Below, piece after piece: positions 33,760 to 42,891 of a stretch of 64,000 nt of DNA. A program made the position numbers and the translations under genes. Within the stretch, counting starts at the first letter, position 1, and each line of letters opens with the position of its first letter. A model generated the notes under the pieces. The model searched no databases. It was not told the DNA's origin and saw only the letters and a program-made list of their open reading frames with translations. Source of the DNA: Aureococcus anophagefferens (lineage: Eukaryota > Sar > Pelagophyceae > Pelagomonadales > Pelagomonadaceae); the NCBI RefSeq assembly GCF_000186865.1, contig NW_008705588.1, positions 328,489 through 392,488 of the forward strand. Reading direction: 5' to 3'.

Positions 33760-36700
33760 ATGGACGACGACGTCTCGCAGCTCGTCGACGAGGACGACGC
33801 CGACGCGGCGGCCGTCGACGGCATCCCGGAGCTCGACGCGCTGCGCCTCGAGCACTACCGCACGGAGATGCTGCCGCCCGTGGACCGGCCGGCGCTCGGC
33901 GCCCTGGCGCTCGTCAAGGGCAAGCGCGCCGCCGCGTCCCATATCGCGTGTGACGGCATTAAACAACGCCGCGCCCTAGGTCCTTCGCCGGCGAGCTCAA
34001 GGGCGAGCTCGAGGCGCTGTGCACGCCCACGCGGGGCCTCCGGTGCTTCTACCCGCTCGGCGTCGGCGAGCTCCAGACCGTCTTCGCCTTCAAGAAGCAC
34101 AAGCCCGTGCTCAAGCAGGTGCCCGGCGCGCCACCCGTGGACCGGCGGCGGCGCCGCGAGGCCGAGCGCGCGGCGACGGCCGCGGCGGCCGCCGCGCCCG
34201 AGGTCTGCGAGGTCGCGCTCTTCGAGGACGCGGCCGCGCTCCTCGGCGCGGCGCTCCCCCACGCGGCGGCCCTGCGCCTCGGCCAGCCCGGCCCGCCGGC
34301 GCGGCCGAGGAGCTCCGATGATTTCACCGTGGAGGTCGCGGCCGCGGGCGCGGCGCGGTCCGTGAGCCGGCTCCGCGGCTACCGGCGGAGCGGCGCGGCG
34401 CCCCTCGCGGGACCCGGCGGGTCCGGTGACAGCGCCCTCGTCACGCACTGGGTCGAGGGCGGCACGCTCGAGCGGCGCCTGGCGTCGAAGCGGCGCGTCG
34501 CGGAGCGCGACCTGCACCGGCGGGCGTCGGGGCGGGAACATGGTGATTCAACGTCGCTTCAACGTGAGTGTTCCGCGCGCGCACGTTTCAGCAAAAGCAT
34601 GCACGCGTCGAGACCGTCCGAGAGATGATCGCTCGTCCCAAAATCAGCCGAAACGAGTGAAAAACGGCCGAGATAGGAGCCTTTGGAGTTGGGAATGTCG
34701 CGTCCTGCCCAGGTGGGCGTGCGACCTCTGCCTCGGGCTCTGCGCGGTGCACCGCGGGGGCTACGCCTTCGGCGGGCCGACGCCGGACGTCGTGATCCTG
34801 TCGAAGCAGGGCTTCTGGCCCGAGGACGAGGCGCACCACAAGAAGGAGCTCGAGCGGTACGCGAAGGAGGTCGACGCGCGGAAGCAGGCCGAGGCCGAGG
34901 CGAAGGAGCTCGCCATCGAGCAGAGCCGCAAGGCCGCCGTCGAGGCCGCGGCGACGCCGGACAAGGCCAAGGCCGGCCGCTTCACGAAGAAGCAGGCCGC
35001 GCGCAAGGCCGCGTCGTCGAAGAAGCGGGACGCCGAGGACGACGACGAGGCCGTCAAGGTGCTGACGCTCCCGCCGCCGCCGGGCGTCTGCTACGGCGTG
35101 CTCCTCGGCGACTTCCGGCGCTGCGAGCCCCGGGCGCCGGAGGACCTGCTCTTCCCCGAGGAGGCCGGCGACGGCGCGGCCGCGCGCGACGACGACGACG
35201 ACGACGACGACGACCTCGAGGACGAGACGCTCGGCGCGTCGACGCTCGGCTCCGGCGGCGCGTCGACGCTCGAGGACGCCACGTCGACGCCGGGGCGCCG
35301 CGCGTCCCACGCCGGCGCCGGCTTCCGGGAGCTCGCGCGGCGGCCGCGGCCCGCGTGGTGCCCGGCGAGCTACAGGGCAGCTCAAGAGAGCGAAATTCCC
35401 AACTTCAAAGGCTCCGATCTCGGCCATTTTCCACTCGTTTCGGCTAATTCTTGGACGAGCGATCATCTCTCGGAACGGTCTCGAAGCGTGGCTGCTTTTT
35501 TTGGATCGCGCGCGCGCGGAACACTCACATTGAAGCGACGTTGAATCACCCTTGTGCTGCCCAGGCGAGCTACGAGCCGCCGGAGGGGTTCACGGACCTG
35601 CGCACCAAGGCCGACGCCTGGTGCCTCGGCTGCGTCATCTGGGAGGCGGCGACGCGCGTGCCCCTGGGCGACGGCGGCGCGCCGCCGCTCAAGGATTTGG
35701 GGCTCGAGTGGGCGCTCGCGCGGCTGCCGGCGCGCGTCGGCCAAACGATCCGCGTCTTCCTGCGCGCGGCCCTCGAGCCGGACCCCCACGACCGGGCCAA
35801 CGCCGAGGAGCTCTTCTACGTGTTGGAGCCCGCGCGCGCGAAGCGGCGCCACGCCGTCATCGAGCTCCGGCCGAAGCTCGCCGCGCTCCTGGAGCTCGGC
35901 TCGGGCGGCTTCGCGCGCGTCGCCGAGGCGCTCGGCGGCGGCGACGGCGCAGTCGCCGCCGCCGCCGAGGCGCCGCCGGAGAAGGACGACGCGTCCAAGG
36001 CGTCCAAGGGCGCCGCGAAGCCCGACGCGAAGGCCGCGGAGGCCCCCGGCGGCGAGGCCGTCGAGAAGCCGGCGCCGGAGCGCGCCGCGGCGGACAAGGC
36101 GCCCGCGGCGCGCGAGGCCCCGGCGACGCCGGCGGCGGCGCGCGACGACGACGGGCCCGCGAGCCCGACGACGCCGGCGAAGCCCCGGGCCGCCGTCGTC
36201 TCCGCGGCCGTCGCCGCGCAGCTCGCGTACGCCGCGGGGCGGGAACGGGGCGATTCGACGTCGCTTCGACGCGAGCGTGCCGCGCGCGCGCGTTCCAGCA
36301 CAAGCGTCTCCGCTTCGAGCGCGCTCCGAGAGATGGGCGCTCGTCCCAAAAACCGCCGACACGGGTGGAACACGGCCGAGCGAGGAGCCTTTGGAACGTC
36401 GCGCCCTGTTCCCGCCCAGGTACGACGCGAAGAAGTCCGGCGTCGACGACGACGAGGTCGAGGAGGACGAGGAGATGCCCGACGCCGAGCTCTCGGAGGC
36501 GCAGCGCGCGAAGCGCGCGCGGCGGCGCTTCGAGGAGTCGCTGTCGCCCGAGGCCCTCGCGGGGTGGAAGCGGTCGCTCGCGCGCGTCGAGCGGTACCAC
36601 CGGCGCAAGTGGTGGAACAACCTGCCCGGCGTGCGGCGCCAGCGCATCGAGCGGCGCCGCGCGCGGACCCTGGCGGCCCAGCAGCGCAAGCGCCGCCTCG

Positions 36701-39069
36701 CCGTCGCGCGGCACTGCGCCCTGGCCCACTTCTGGCGCGTCGCGGACGTCGCCAAGTGGGCGAAGATCGCCGCGCGCCGCGCGATCGACTGCCGCGCGCT
36801 GGCGCTGCTGAACCGCGACGGCTGGTACAAGATGCGCCAGCAGCGCAAGCGCGAGGAGGCCGCGGCGAAGCGCGCGAGCCAGGGCCGCTGGGGCGCCAAG
36901 GCCGCGGCCGCGGAGGCCAAAGCGGACGCGGAGGCCGGCGAGGCGAAGAAGGACGCGGAGGAGGCGAAGGCGCCGCCGTCGGGCGGCACCAAGGGCCTGG
37001 GCCGCCAGCCCATCCCGCCCGCGGAGACCGTGGGCGTCCTGCACCGCCTCGAGGACGCGCGCGTGTCCGGCGACGACGACCGGCGGACCGCGCGGCGCGT
37101 CATCGCGGAGTGCAACGCGGACCGCAAGCCCAAGAAGGAGGCCGCGGCGGCAAACGCCGCCATCGACCTCGTCTGGCTCGACGTCGCCGCGCGGCGCTAC
37201 TGCGAGCCCCTCGGCGCGTGCCTCGAGGAGTCGCGCGTCACGGGCCGGAAGTTGTCGGGCGCGATCCGCGCGGCCGACGAGGCCGCGGACCGGGGGCTCA
37301 AGCGCCTGCGGGCGGCGAACTCGCGCTGGCACGCGGGCTACGACATCGAGGAGCAGGACGCGGCGCGCGCGGCGCTCGTCGTCGCGGCCGTCGCGCGGAA
37401 CGAGTTCCTCAGCGAGCCCCTGCTCGAGGCCGCGGCCCTCGCGGAGAAGTACCGCCCGCCGCGCCAGGTCGCCGAGGACGACGAGAAGACGGAGAAGTCG
37501 GGGAAGACGGAGGAGCCCAATGACGAGGAGAAGGCCAAAATCGCGGAGGCCGAGGCCGCCAAGGCCGCGGAGGAGCTCCCCGAGGTGCCCCCGGAGGCGC
37601 ACCCGGAGCGCGAGCGCCAGGCGTTCCTGCTGGCGCTCGTGCTCTACAGCGCCTTCCACGTGACGCACGCGCGCGGCGTCGACGCGCGCGAGGAGTCCGC
37701 GGCGCGGATCCAGGCGCGCGCGCGCGGCCGCGAGGCGCGCGCGCTGGTTAGGCGCATCTACGAGGCCGAGGAGCTCGCCGACGACGAGCTCCGCGCCGCC
37801 GCCGCGGCCCAGGCGGCGCTGGAGCGCGAGGAGGCCGCGCGGCCCGTCGCGCTGCCGCCGCCGCCGCCGCCCGTCCGCGTCGTCGTCTAGCGGGCGCGGT
37901 CCGCGGCGCTGGGCCTGAGCGACGCGCTCCGCGACGTCGCGACGCGCGCGGGCCAGGCGCTCAAGGGCGCCGAGGCGGAGCCCCTGAGCCTCCTGGGCTG
38001 GCTCGGCGCGCCGCCGGACGTCGACGACCCGACGGCGCCGCGCGTTGTCTACCTCGAGCTCGGCCCCGCGGACGACGACGACCCGGAGTTCGACGGCGAC
38101 GCGCGCGACCGCCACCCGCCGGACGCGACCGGCGCGCCGGACCTGCACGCGGCGGTGATCCCGGGCCTGCGGCCGGCGACGACGTACACGGCGGTGCTGC
38201 GCATGACCGCGCGGACGCGGCAGCGGTGCCGGCGCGCGTGCGGCAAGTCCGTGGACTCGAGCCGGCTCCTGCCCCCCGAGGGCGCCGAGCTCGAGCGCGG
38301 CGTGGCGTTTTCCACGTTAGCGGACGCGCCGGACGCGCCGCGGCCGCCGCGCGCGAGCGTCTGCCGGTTACGGGGCGCCGCGGACCTCGCGGCGCTAATC
38401 GCGCCGCGGGGCACCGTGCGCTCGAAAGCAGCGACCCTCGAGGCCTCCGTGAAGCCCCCGGCGGACGTCACCGTCGCCGTGCGCGTCGCCTGGGCGCCGC
38501 CCGCGGCGAACGGCGCGGCGATCAGCGGCTACGCCGTCGACCGCGCGCGCGGCGCGCCGCGGGCGCCGCCGCCGAACGCGCCCGAGGCCTGGACGCGCGT
38601 CCGCGACGTCCACGGCGCCGAGGGCGACCTCGTGGACGTGCCGCCGACGCGGGGCCACGTCTGGTGGTACCGCGTCGCCGCGCGGAACCGCGTCGGCGCG
38701 TCCGACTTCGGGCCGCCGGCCGCCATCGACCTCGCCGAGGAGGCCGTCGAGGCCGCGCCCCACCTCAAGCCCCTGGCGCTCGAGGCCGAGGCGCCCGCGC
38801 TGTTCCTCGAGGCCGCGCCCGCGCCCGCGCCCGCGGCCTTCTGCGCGCCGTGCCCGGCGCCCGCGCCGGCGTCGTCTCTCCCCGAGGCGCCCGCGGACCC
38901 GCTGCCGCCCCTCGGCGGGCCGCTGGCGCGGCTCCGCCAGCGGCGGAAGCGGAAGACGAAGCCCGGCGACGGCGCCGTCGAGGCGAACCTCGCGTCGGGC
39001 CTCTTCTTCCAGGTCCTCGCCACGGACAAGCCCCTGCCGCGGAGCACGATGCGCTCGACGTTTCGCTAA
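33760..39069 (+). CDS. pseudokinase / IQ / fibronectin-III protein, six exons
   Basis: Exons 33760-33935, 33980-34519, 34713-35364, 35565-36226, 36420-37845 and 37891-39069 join to 1544 residues with every phase matching. Introns 1 and 5 are short (44 and 45 bp); introns 2-4 are introners. A protein-kinase-like fold starts near 200 (hinge LVTHWVEGGTLERRL), continues DLCLGLCAVHRGGY where HRD should be, then a long charged insert, LLGDFRRCEP near 371 in place of DFG, and the C-lobe SYEPPEGF with KADAWCLGCVIWE (456-482). Catalytic Asp of HRD and Gly of DFG are missing, so it is probably a pseudokinase. The middle is basic helix; an IQ motif (AARIQARARGREAR) lies near 1102, suggesting calmodulin binding; FN3 units lie about 1192-1260 and 1335-1435 (WAPPAANGAAISGYAV). 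Likely a signalling scaffold. Confidence 0.8.
34520..34712 (+). mobile_element. introner copy B (193-bp intron, GC-AG)
   Basis: Flanks GCGGGCGT (34520-34527) and GTGGGCGT (34713-34720) match at 7 of 8 bases and are read as a target-site duplication with one later change. The donor is GC of the left flank and the acceptor is CCTGCCCAG. The join restores phase 2 (DLHR then WACDLCLGL). The interior GTGATTCAACGTCGCTTCAA and ATCGCTCGTCCCAAAATCAG are the family core. Confidence 0.82.
35365..35564 (-). mobile_element. introner copy C, inserted in the opposite orientation (200 bp, GC-AG)
   Basis: The exact 9-bp repeat GCGAGCTAC lies at 35365 and 35565. The element is reversed relative to copies B and D in the same gene, yet still works as a sense intron because both ends carry the CTGCCCAG-type acceptor when read outward: left GGGCAGCTCAAGAG, right end reversed GGGCAGCACAAGGG (12 of 14). 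The donor is GC (GCGAGC). Phase 0 is restored (WCPASYEPPEGF). Confidence 0.88.
36227..36419 (+). mobile_element. introner copy D (193-bp intron, GT-AG)
   Basis: Flanks GTACGCCGCG (36227) and GTACGACGCG (36420) match 9 of 10. Terminal inverted repeats GGGCGGGAACGGGGCG and, from the right end, GGGCGGGAACAGGGCG match 15 of 16. The donor is GTACGC from the left flank and the acceptor CCGCCCAG. Phase 2 is restored (AAQLAYDAKKS). Internal GT dinucleotides of copies A and B are GC here (GCGATT, GCGAGC), which shows they are not needed for splicing. Confidence 0.88.
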
Positions 39070-39250
39070 GTTATTCTGCTTACATTAGTAAGAGTGTCGT
39101 TCATGAGACTTGAAAACGTGAGTAAAAGCGACAAGACCGATGATGATACAGGTGAGAGTGATGATAAGCATGGTAAGAGGAAAGTTCGGGTTCGAGGAAA
39201 GTCCGCGCGTCCGGATCTCCGGGCGCGCGCGCGCGCGCCCTCGGCCCGTC

Positions 39251-39703
39251 CTAGGCCTCGTCGTCGCCCTCGTGGATGACGGGGTCGTGGGGGTCCCGCG
39301 TCGGATTCTGGGGGCCCATGGACGAGAAGACGTCGCGGGAGTCCGACTGCTTTGGTCGCCAGAGCTCCGTGTCGTAGCAGAACACGGCGCCGGAGTACTT
39401 GTACTCCTCGGGGAAGTAGAAGGGCTGGTCCTTGTCCAGCTGGGCGACGTCGACGTCGAGGTTCGACGACCTGAGGGGGGCGCGGGGGGGTCGGGGGTCG
39501 CGCGCCGCGCCTCCGGGGACGCCGGCGGCGCGCTGGTCCTGGCAGACGCAGAAGTTGAAGATCTCGTCGAGCTCGCCCCGGGGCGCGACCTCGCCGCCCT
39601 CCTCGACGACCTTGTCGCTGTCGGCGTCGTCGTCCCGCGGCTCCTTGTCGAAGACGTCCGGCGCGGGGGGCGCGCCCCCCTCGGCGTCGTTGGGTGCGCT
39701 CAT
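39251..39703 (-). CDS. small acidic protein of unknown function
   Basis: 150 residues from MSAPNDAEGG. The first half is acidic and disordered (EPRDDDADSDKVVEEGGE). A short hydrophobic stretch IFNFCVCQDQ follows, and the second half has aromatic residues (QPFYFPEEYKYSGAVFCYD) and an acidic end. An in-frame block between QDQ and SSNLDV (about 39471-39535 on plus) is Pro/Arg-rich and ends CCCCTCAG before GTCG. It may be a retained 63-bp intron with a GC donor; removal keeps the frame either way. No family recognised. It runs divergently from the gene at 40004, with a 300-bp spacer carrying a repeated gggctggc word. Confidence 0.5.
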   Translation of the reverse strand: MSAPNDAEGGAPPAPDVFDKEPRDDDADSDKVVEEGGEVAPRGELDEIFNFCVCQDQRAAGVPGGAARDPRPPRAPLRSSNLDVDVAQLDKDQPFYFPEEYKYSGAVFCYDTELWRPKQSDSRDVFSSMGPQNPTRDPHDPVIHEGDDEA

Positions 39704-40003
39704 CCTCCGCCGCGGCTTCTTCGCCCTGTAGATCTCGACGACGCGCAGATCCCGGTCCGGGGGCGACGTCCCGCCGTTTCGCGTTCCCCCCGACGCGAAG
39801 AAGTCGAAACTCGCCGTGGCGGCACCCCGAGAAGCACGAGGGCAGCGTCTGGGCTGGCGGCGCGAAGCTCGGGCTCGATCACTGGAATCTGGGCTGGCAG
39901 CGGGCAACGCAAACACGCTGAAGCGCTCAGGCTTCAGACCTTGAAGCGCCGGCCTTGAACCTCGCGCCTCGCCGGAGCCTCTGCTGCTCGGTGTGCAAGG
40001 ACC

Positions 40004-40936
40004 ATGCTCGCGCGACTCCTCCTCGTCGCGGCCTCGTCGGCGGCGTTGGAGGCCAACCGCTTCGCCGCGACGCCGCTGGCGGCGCTGCGCGGCGGCGCGG
40101 ACGAGGCCGGGCTCGCGACCTTCGCCGTCGAGAGCGCCTACACGTCGGCGAGGGCCGCGGCGACGACGTCCGTGGCCCGGTGGCGGCGCGACGTCGACGA
40201 CGGGCGGCTCTGCCCCGCCGGGTGGTCCGCCGAGGCCGGGGGCCTCTTCACGGACACGCTCAAGGCCTACGACGGCGCGACGCGGAGCTACTGGCGCGAC
40301 GCGCGGCGCGCGGCGTCGCGCGCGCGGCTCGCGGGCTACCTCGCGTCGGAGATCGAGGCCGCCCACCGGGACCAGCTGTCGAGCGCCGCCGAGCGGCGCC
40401 TGCGCCAGCTCCGCGCGGCCCTCGGCAAGAGCTACGCGGCCGCGGGGACCGCCGCGGGCTTCGAGGCCGAGCTCGCCAAGGTCGAGCACGCGTTCGACGC
40501 CGACGCGACGCGCTGCGCCGTGCCCGCCCTCGAGCTCGGCGCGGAGCGGGCCAAGGCCGCCTTCCTCAACGAGGCCCGCGGCGTCGTCCGCGACTTCGAG
40601 GCGAGCCCGGCCGGCCAGCTCATCGCGACGCGCGGCGAGCGCGCGCGCGCGACCAAGGCGGCCAAGACGGCCCAGAAGCAGGCCGCCAAGGCCAGCGCCC
40701 GCGGGGCGCCGCCGTCCCTCGTGCCCAAGTCCATGAACGTCGCCTTCCAGCTCGTCGGCATGCTCCGGCCCCGCGGCTTCGGCAACATGCAGGGCTTCTG
40801 CTCCTACGCGCTCGGCCCCCACTCGCTCCTCTTCGGCTTCGCCGACGACCGCGACCCGGCGGGCGACATGGGCGGCGACGACGCGCTCCCGCTCCTCCGC
40901 CTCCAGCCCAAGTTCACCGTCGACCTCGACATGTAG
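40004..40936 (+). CDS. secreted or organelle-targeted helical protein, unknown
   Basis: 310 residues. The head LLLVAASSAALEANRF is a signal peptide, followed by FAATPLAALRGG, which may be a transit-like segment. The body is almost all helix with many Ala, Arg and Glu (RARLAGYLASEIEAAHRDQ, ERRLRQLRAALGKSYAAAG), resembling the stalk region of membrane-shaping GTPases such as Sey1/RHD3, but no GTPase domain is present and I do not assign it. The C terminus has GMLRPRGFGNMQGF and a beta-like end (LLRLQPKFTVDLDM). The start is preceded by a purine-rich AAGGACC context. Confidence 0.6.
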   Translation: MLARLLLVAASSAALEANRFAATPLAALRGGADEAGLATFAVESAYTSARAAATTSVARWRRDVDDGRLCPAGWSAEAGGLFTDTLKAYDGATRSYWRDARRAASRARLAGYLASEIEAAHRDQLSSAAERRLRQLRAALGKSYAAAGTAAGFEAELAKVEHAFDADATRCAVPALELGAERAKAAFLNEARGVVRDFEASPAGQLIATRGERARATKAAKTAQKQAAKASARGAPPSLVPKSMNVAFQLVGMLRPRGFGNMQGFCSYALGPHSLLFGFADDRDPAGDMGGDDALPLLRLQPKFTVDLDM

Positions 40937-40974
40937 GCCGCCGCCGCGCGCACGACTAGCGACGCTTCGTCGGA

Positions 40975-41045
40975 CTTAGTCGTCCGAGGCGGACCACTTA
41001 GTCGTCGTCCGAGGCGGAACACTTTCGTCGTCCGAGGCGGGACAC
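40975..41045. repeat. three short tandem repeats (about 25 bp)
   Basis: The unit gtcgtccgaggcggnncact occurs three times between 40978 and 41045 with small changes. It is in the 3' spacer between two convergent genes (40004 and 41046). Confidence 0.75.
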
Positions 41046-42500
41046 TTAGCCGTCCTCGTCGTCGTCCGCCTCGGCGAGGGCCAGGAGCCGCGCGAATTCG
41101 GCGTCGTCGACCTCGACGACGTCGTCGTCGCCGTCGTCGTCGTCGTCGTCGGCCGCGCCGCCGTAGAAGTGGCGGAGCACCTCGGCCTTGAACGCGTCGA
41201 CGACGACGAAGGCGTCGTCGTCGGCGACCTCGGCGTCGTTCATCTCCGCGCGGATCGCGGCGCCGAGGGCGACGGCGTGGTCCGGGTTTACCCTTCTCGA
41301 TATGGAGAGCGCCGTGAGCCGCGAGAGCGCGCGCTGCACGCAGGGCATCTTCGTCGCGGCGCCGACGAGGACGACGTCGTCGACGTCGCGCGCGCCCGGC
41401 GGCGGCGTCACGCGGACGCCCGGCGCGCGCTTCTTCAGATCCTCGAGCGCCGCGCGGTCCGCGCGCTCGGCCTTGCGCCGCTTCGCGCGCGTACTCGCCC
41501 TGCCCGCGTCGCTTCCCATCAACTCGGCGTCGCCTTTGAGCCGCGCGTCGCCGAGGTAGGCGGCCTCGCGCGCGGCGTCGGCGCAGCGCTCGAGGAGCGG
41601 GTCGAGGCAGGCCTCGAGCCGGGACCGCGTCACGTTGGCGCCCGCGGCCGTCGCCGCGACCTTGCGCGTCGTCAGCGCGATCTTCACGCGCTCCGCCTCG
41701 GCCTCGTCGATGTTCTCGGCCCGGGCGAGCGCCGCCGTGAAGTCCGTGCCGCCGAGGTTGAGGTCGCCGGCCGTGGCCACGACCTCCATGGTCCGCGTCT
41801 CTCCCCCGACGTCTACCAGCGAGCAGTCGAGCGTGCCGCCGCCGAGGTCGAAGACGAGCGCGAGGGCGTCGCCGCCGCCGGCGCCGACGCCGTGGGCGTG
41901 GGCGGCGAGCTCCGGCTCGTTGGCCGTCTGCACCTTGGACAGGCCGCAGCTCGCCGCCGCGCGCTCCGTCGCCTCGCGCTGCGACGGCAGGAAGCACGCG
42001 GGCACGCCGACGACGGCCCGGTCGGGCCGCGCGCCGCAGTGCGCCTCGCAGTCGTCCAGGAGGCTCGCGATGACGGCCGCGGCGCAGGCCTCGGGCCGCG
42101 CGCGCGCGGCGCCGCCGCCCTCCAGCGGCACCGCGGCGCCGATCCACCCGTCCGCGTCGCCGGCGCCGTCGTCGAGGCGGAGCCGTGTTCGCGTCGCGTC
42201 CTCGAGGCGCCACTTGGCCGTGGCGGCGTCGAGGCCGACGGCCCGCTTCCACGCGCGGATGATGCCCGCGCCCCGCGGCGGCGCGGCGTCCGGAGCGCAG
42301 AGCGCGGGCGCGCCGGCGCCGTCGACGACGCAGACCGACGGCGTCAGCAGGCCGCCGCCGTCGCGCCGCGGCACGAGCTCCCGCGTGCCGTCGGCGCGCG
42401 TCCACGCGACGCAGCTGTTCGACGTGCCGAGGTCGATGCCCACGCTGAGCGGGAGCGTGCGTTGTGGCAAGGCGAGGGCGACGAGGAGGGCGACGTGCAT
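41046..42500 (-). CDS. Hsp70-like ATPase, ER-type signal, no substrate-binding domain
   Basis: 484 residues. A signal peptide (MHVALLVALALPQRTLP) precedes SVGIDLGTSNSCVAW, the Hsp70 phosphate-1 loop. Further Hsp70/actin-fold motifs are VVGVPACFLPSQREAT, FDLGGGTLDCSLVD (phosphate 2, about 213), LGGTDFTAAL, VLVGAATKMPCV (adenosine loop, about 375) and VNPDHAVALGAAI. After the nucleotide-binding domain only about 60 residues remain, ending in an Asp-rich tail, so the beta-sandwich and lid of a standard Hsp70 (about 640 residues) are absent. Lobe II is also shorter. It may be a regulatory Hsp70 relative (STCH/HSPA13 has a similar truncation and signal). Its 5' end faces the JmjC gene. Confidence 0.85.
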   Translation of the reverse strand: MHVALLVALALPQRTLPLSVGIDLGTSNSCVAWTRADGTRELVPRRDGGGLLTPSVCVVDGAGAPALCAPDAAPPRGAGIIRAWKRAVGLDAATAKWRLEDATRTRLRLDDGAGDADGWIGAAVPLEGGGAARARPEACAAAVIASLLDDCEAHCGARPDRAVVGVPACFLPSQREATERAAASCGLSKVQTANEPELAAHAHGVGAGGGDALALVFDLGGGTLDCSLVDVGGETRTMEVVATAGDLNLGGTDFTAALARAENIDEAEAERVKIALTTRKVAATAAGANVTRSRLEACLDPLLERCADAAREAAYLGDARLKGDAELMGSDAGRASTRAKRRKAERADRAALEDLKKRAPGVRVTPPPGARDVDDVVLVGAATKMPCVQRALSRLTALSISRRVNPDHAVALGAAIRAEMNDAEVADDDAFVVVDAFKAEVLRHFYGGAADDDDDDGDDDVVEVDDAEFARLLALAEADDDEDG

Positions 42501-42891
42501 GCTGCGTCGTGGCGCGTTGCAACGCATTGGGCGGCGCGCACCCGAGCCGAGGTTCCTGGTGCGTGTCGATGTGGTTTGCATGCTCGCATGTTGTGTTGGC
42601 GGCGCTTGCAGGCGGGCTTGAGCCATCGCGCACTGCTGGCCTGCGGCAACACTGCCACAGATCGCCAACATCTCGCCAACACCGACCAAACACAAGCCTC
42701 GTGCTCGACGATAGAGCTCGCTCAGAGTCGTACGCGCCTTCGCACACGACCGACGGCCGACGCGCGCCGGTCGCCGCCGACGACCGTCGCAGCTTCATCG
42801 AATCGCCGTGAAACACCACAAAAAAAAGCCGCGAGCGCACGCAGAAAGCGCTCCAAAGTACCCACGACAACACACTCGCTCCCGTAACAAG
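42501..42891. promoter_or_regulatory. 391-bp divergent promoter region
   Basis: It separates the Hsp70-like start (minus, 42500) and the JmjC-like start (plus, 42892). It is less GC-rich than the genes and has runs of c/a (acaacactgccacagatcgc). No TATA box or heat-shock element array (nGAAn repeats) could be identified with confidence; no RNA gene seen. Confidence 0.4.

Noticed and set aside
34540..34570. GTGATT and GTGAGT inside introner copies as the 5' splice sites
   Set aside because: Both give phase 1, while the acceptors of copies A and B require phase 2. In copy D both are GC, and in copy C they lie on the other strand. Donors at the direct repeat satisfy every case.
37888..37890. 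TAG as the true end of the pseudokinase gene
   Set aside because: The same frame continues with full coding bias, and a 45-bp phase-0 intron ends exactly there.
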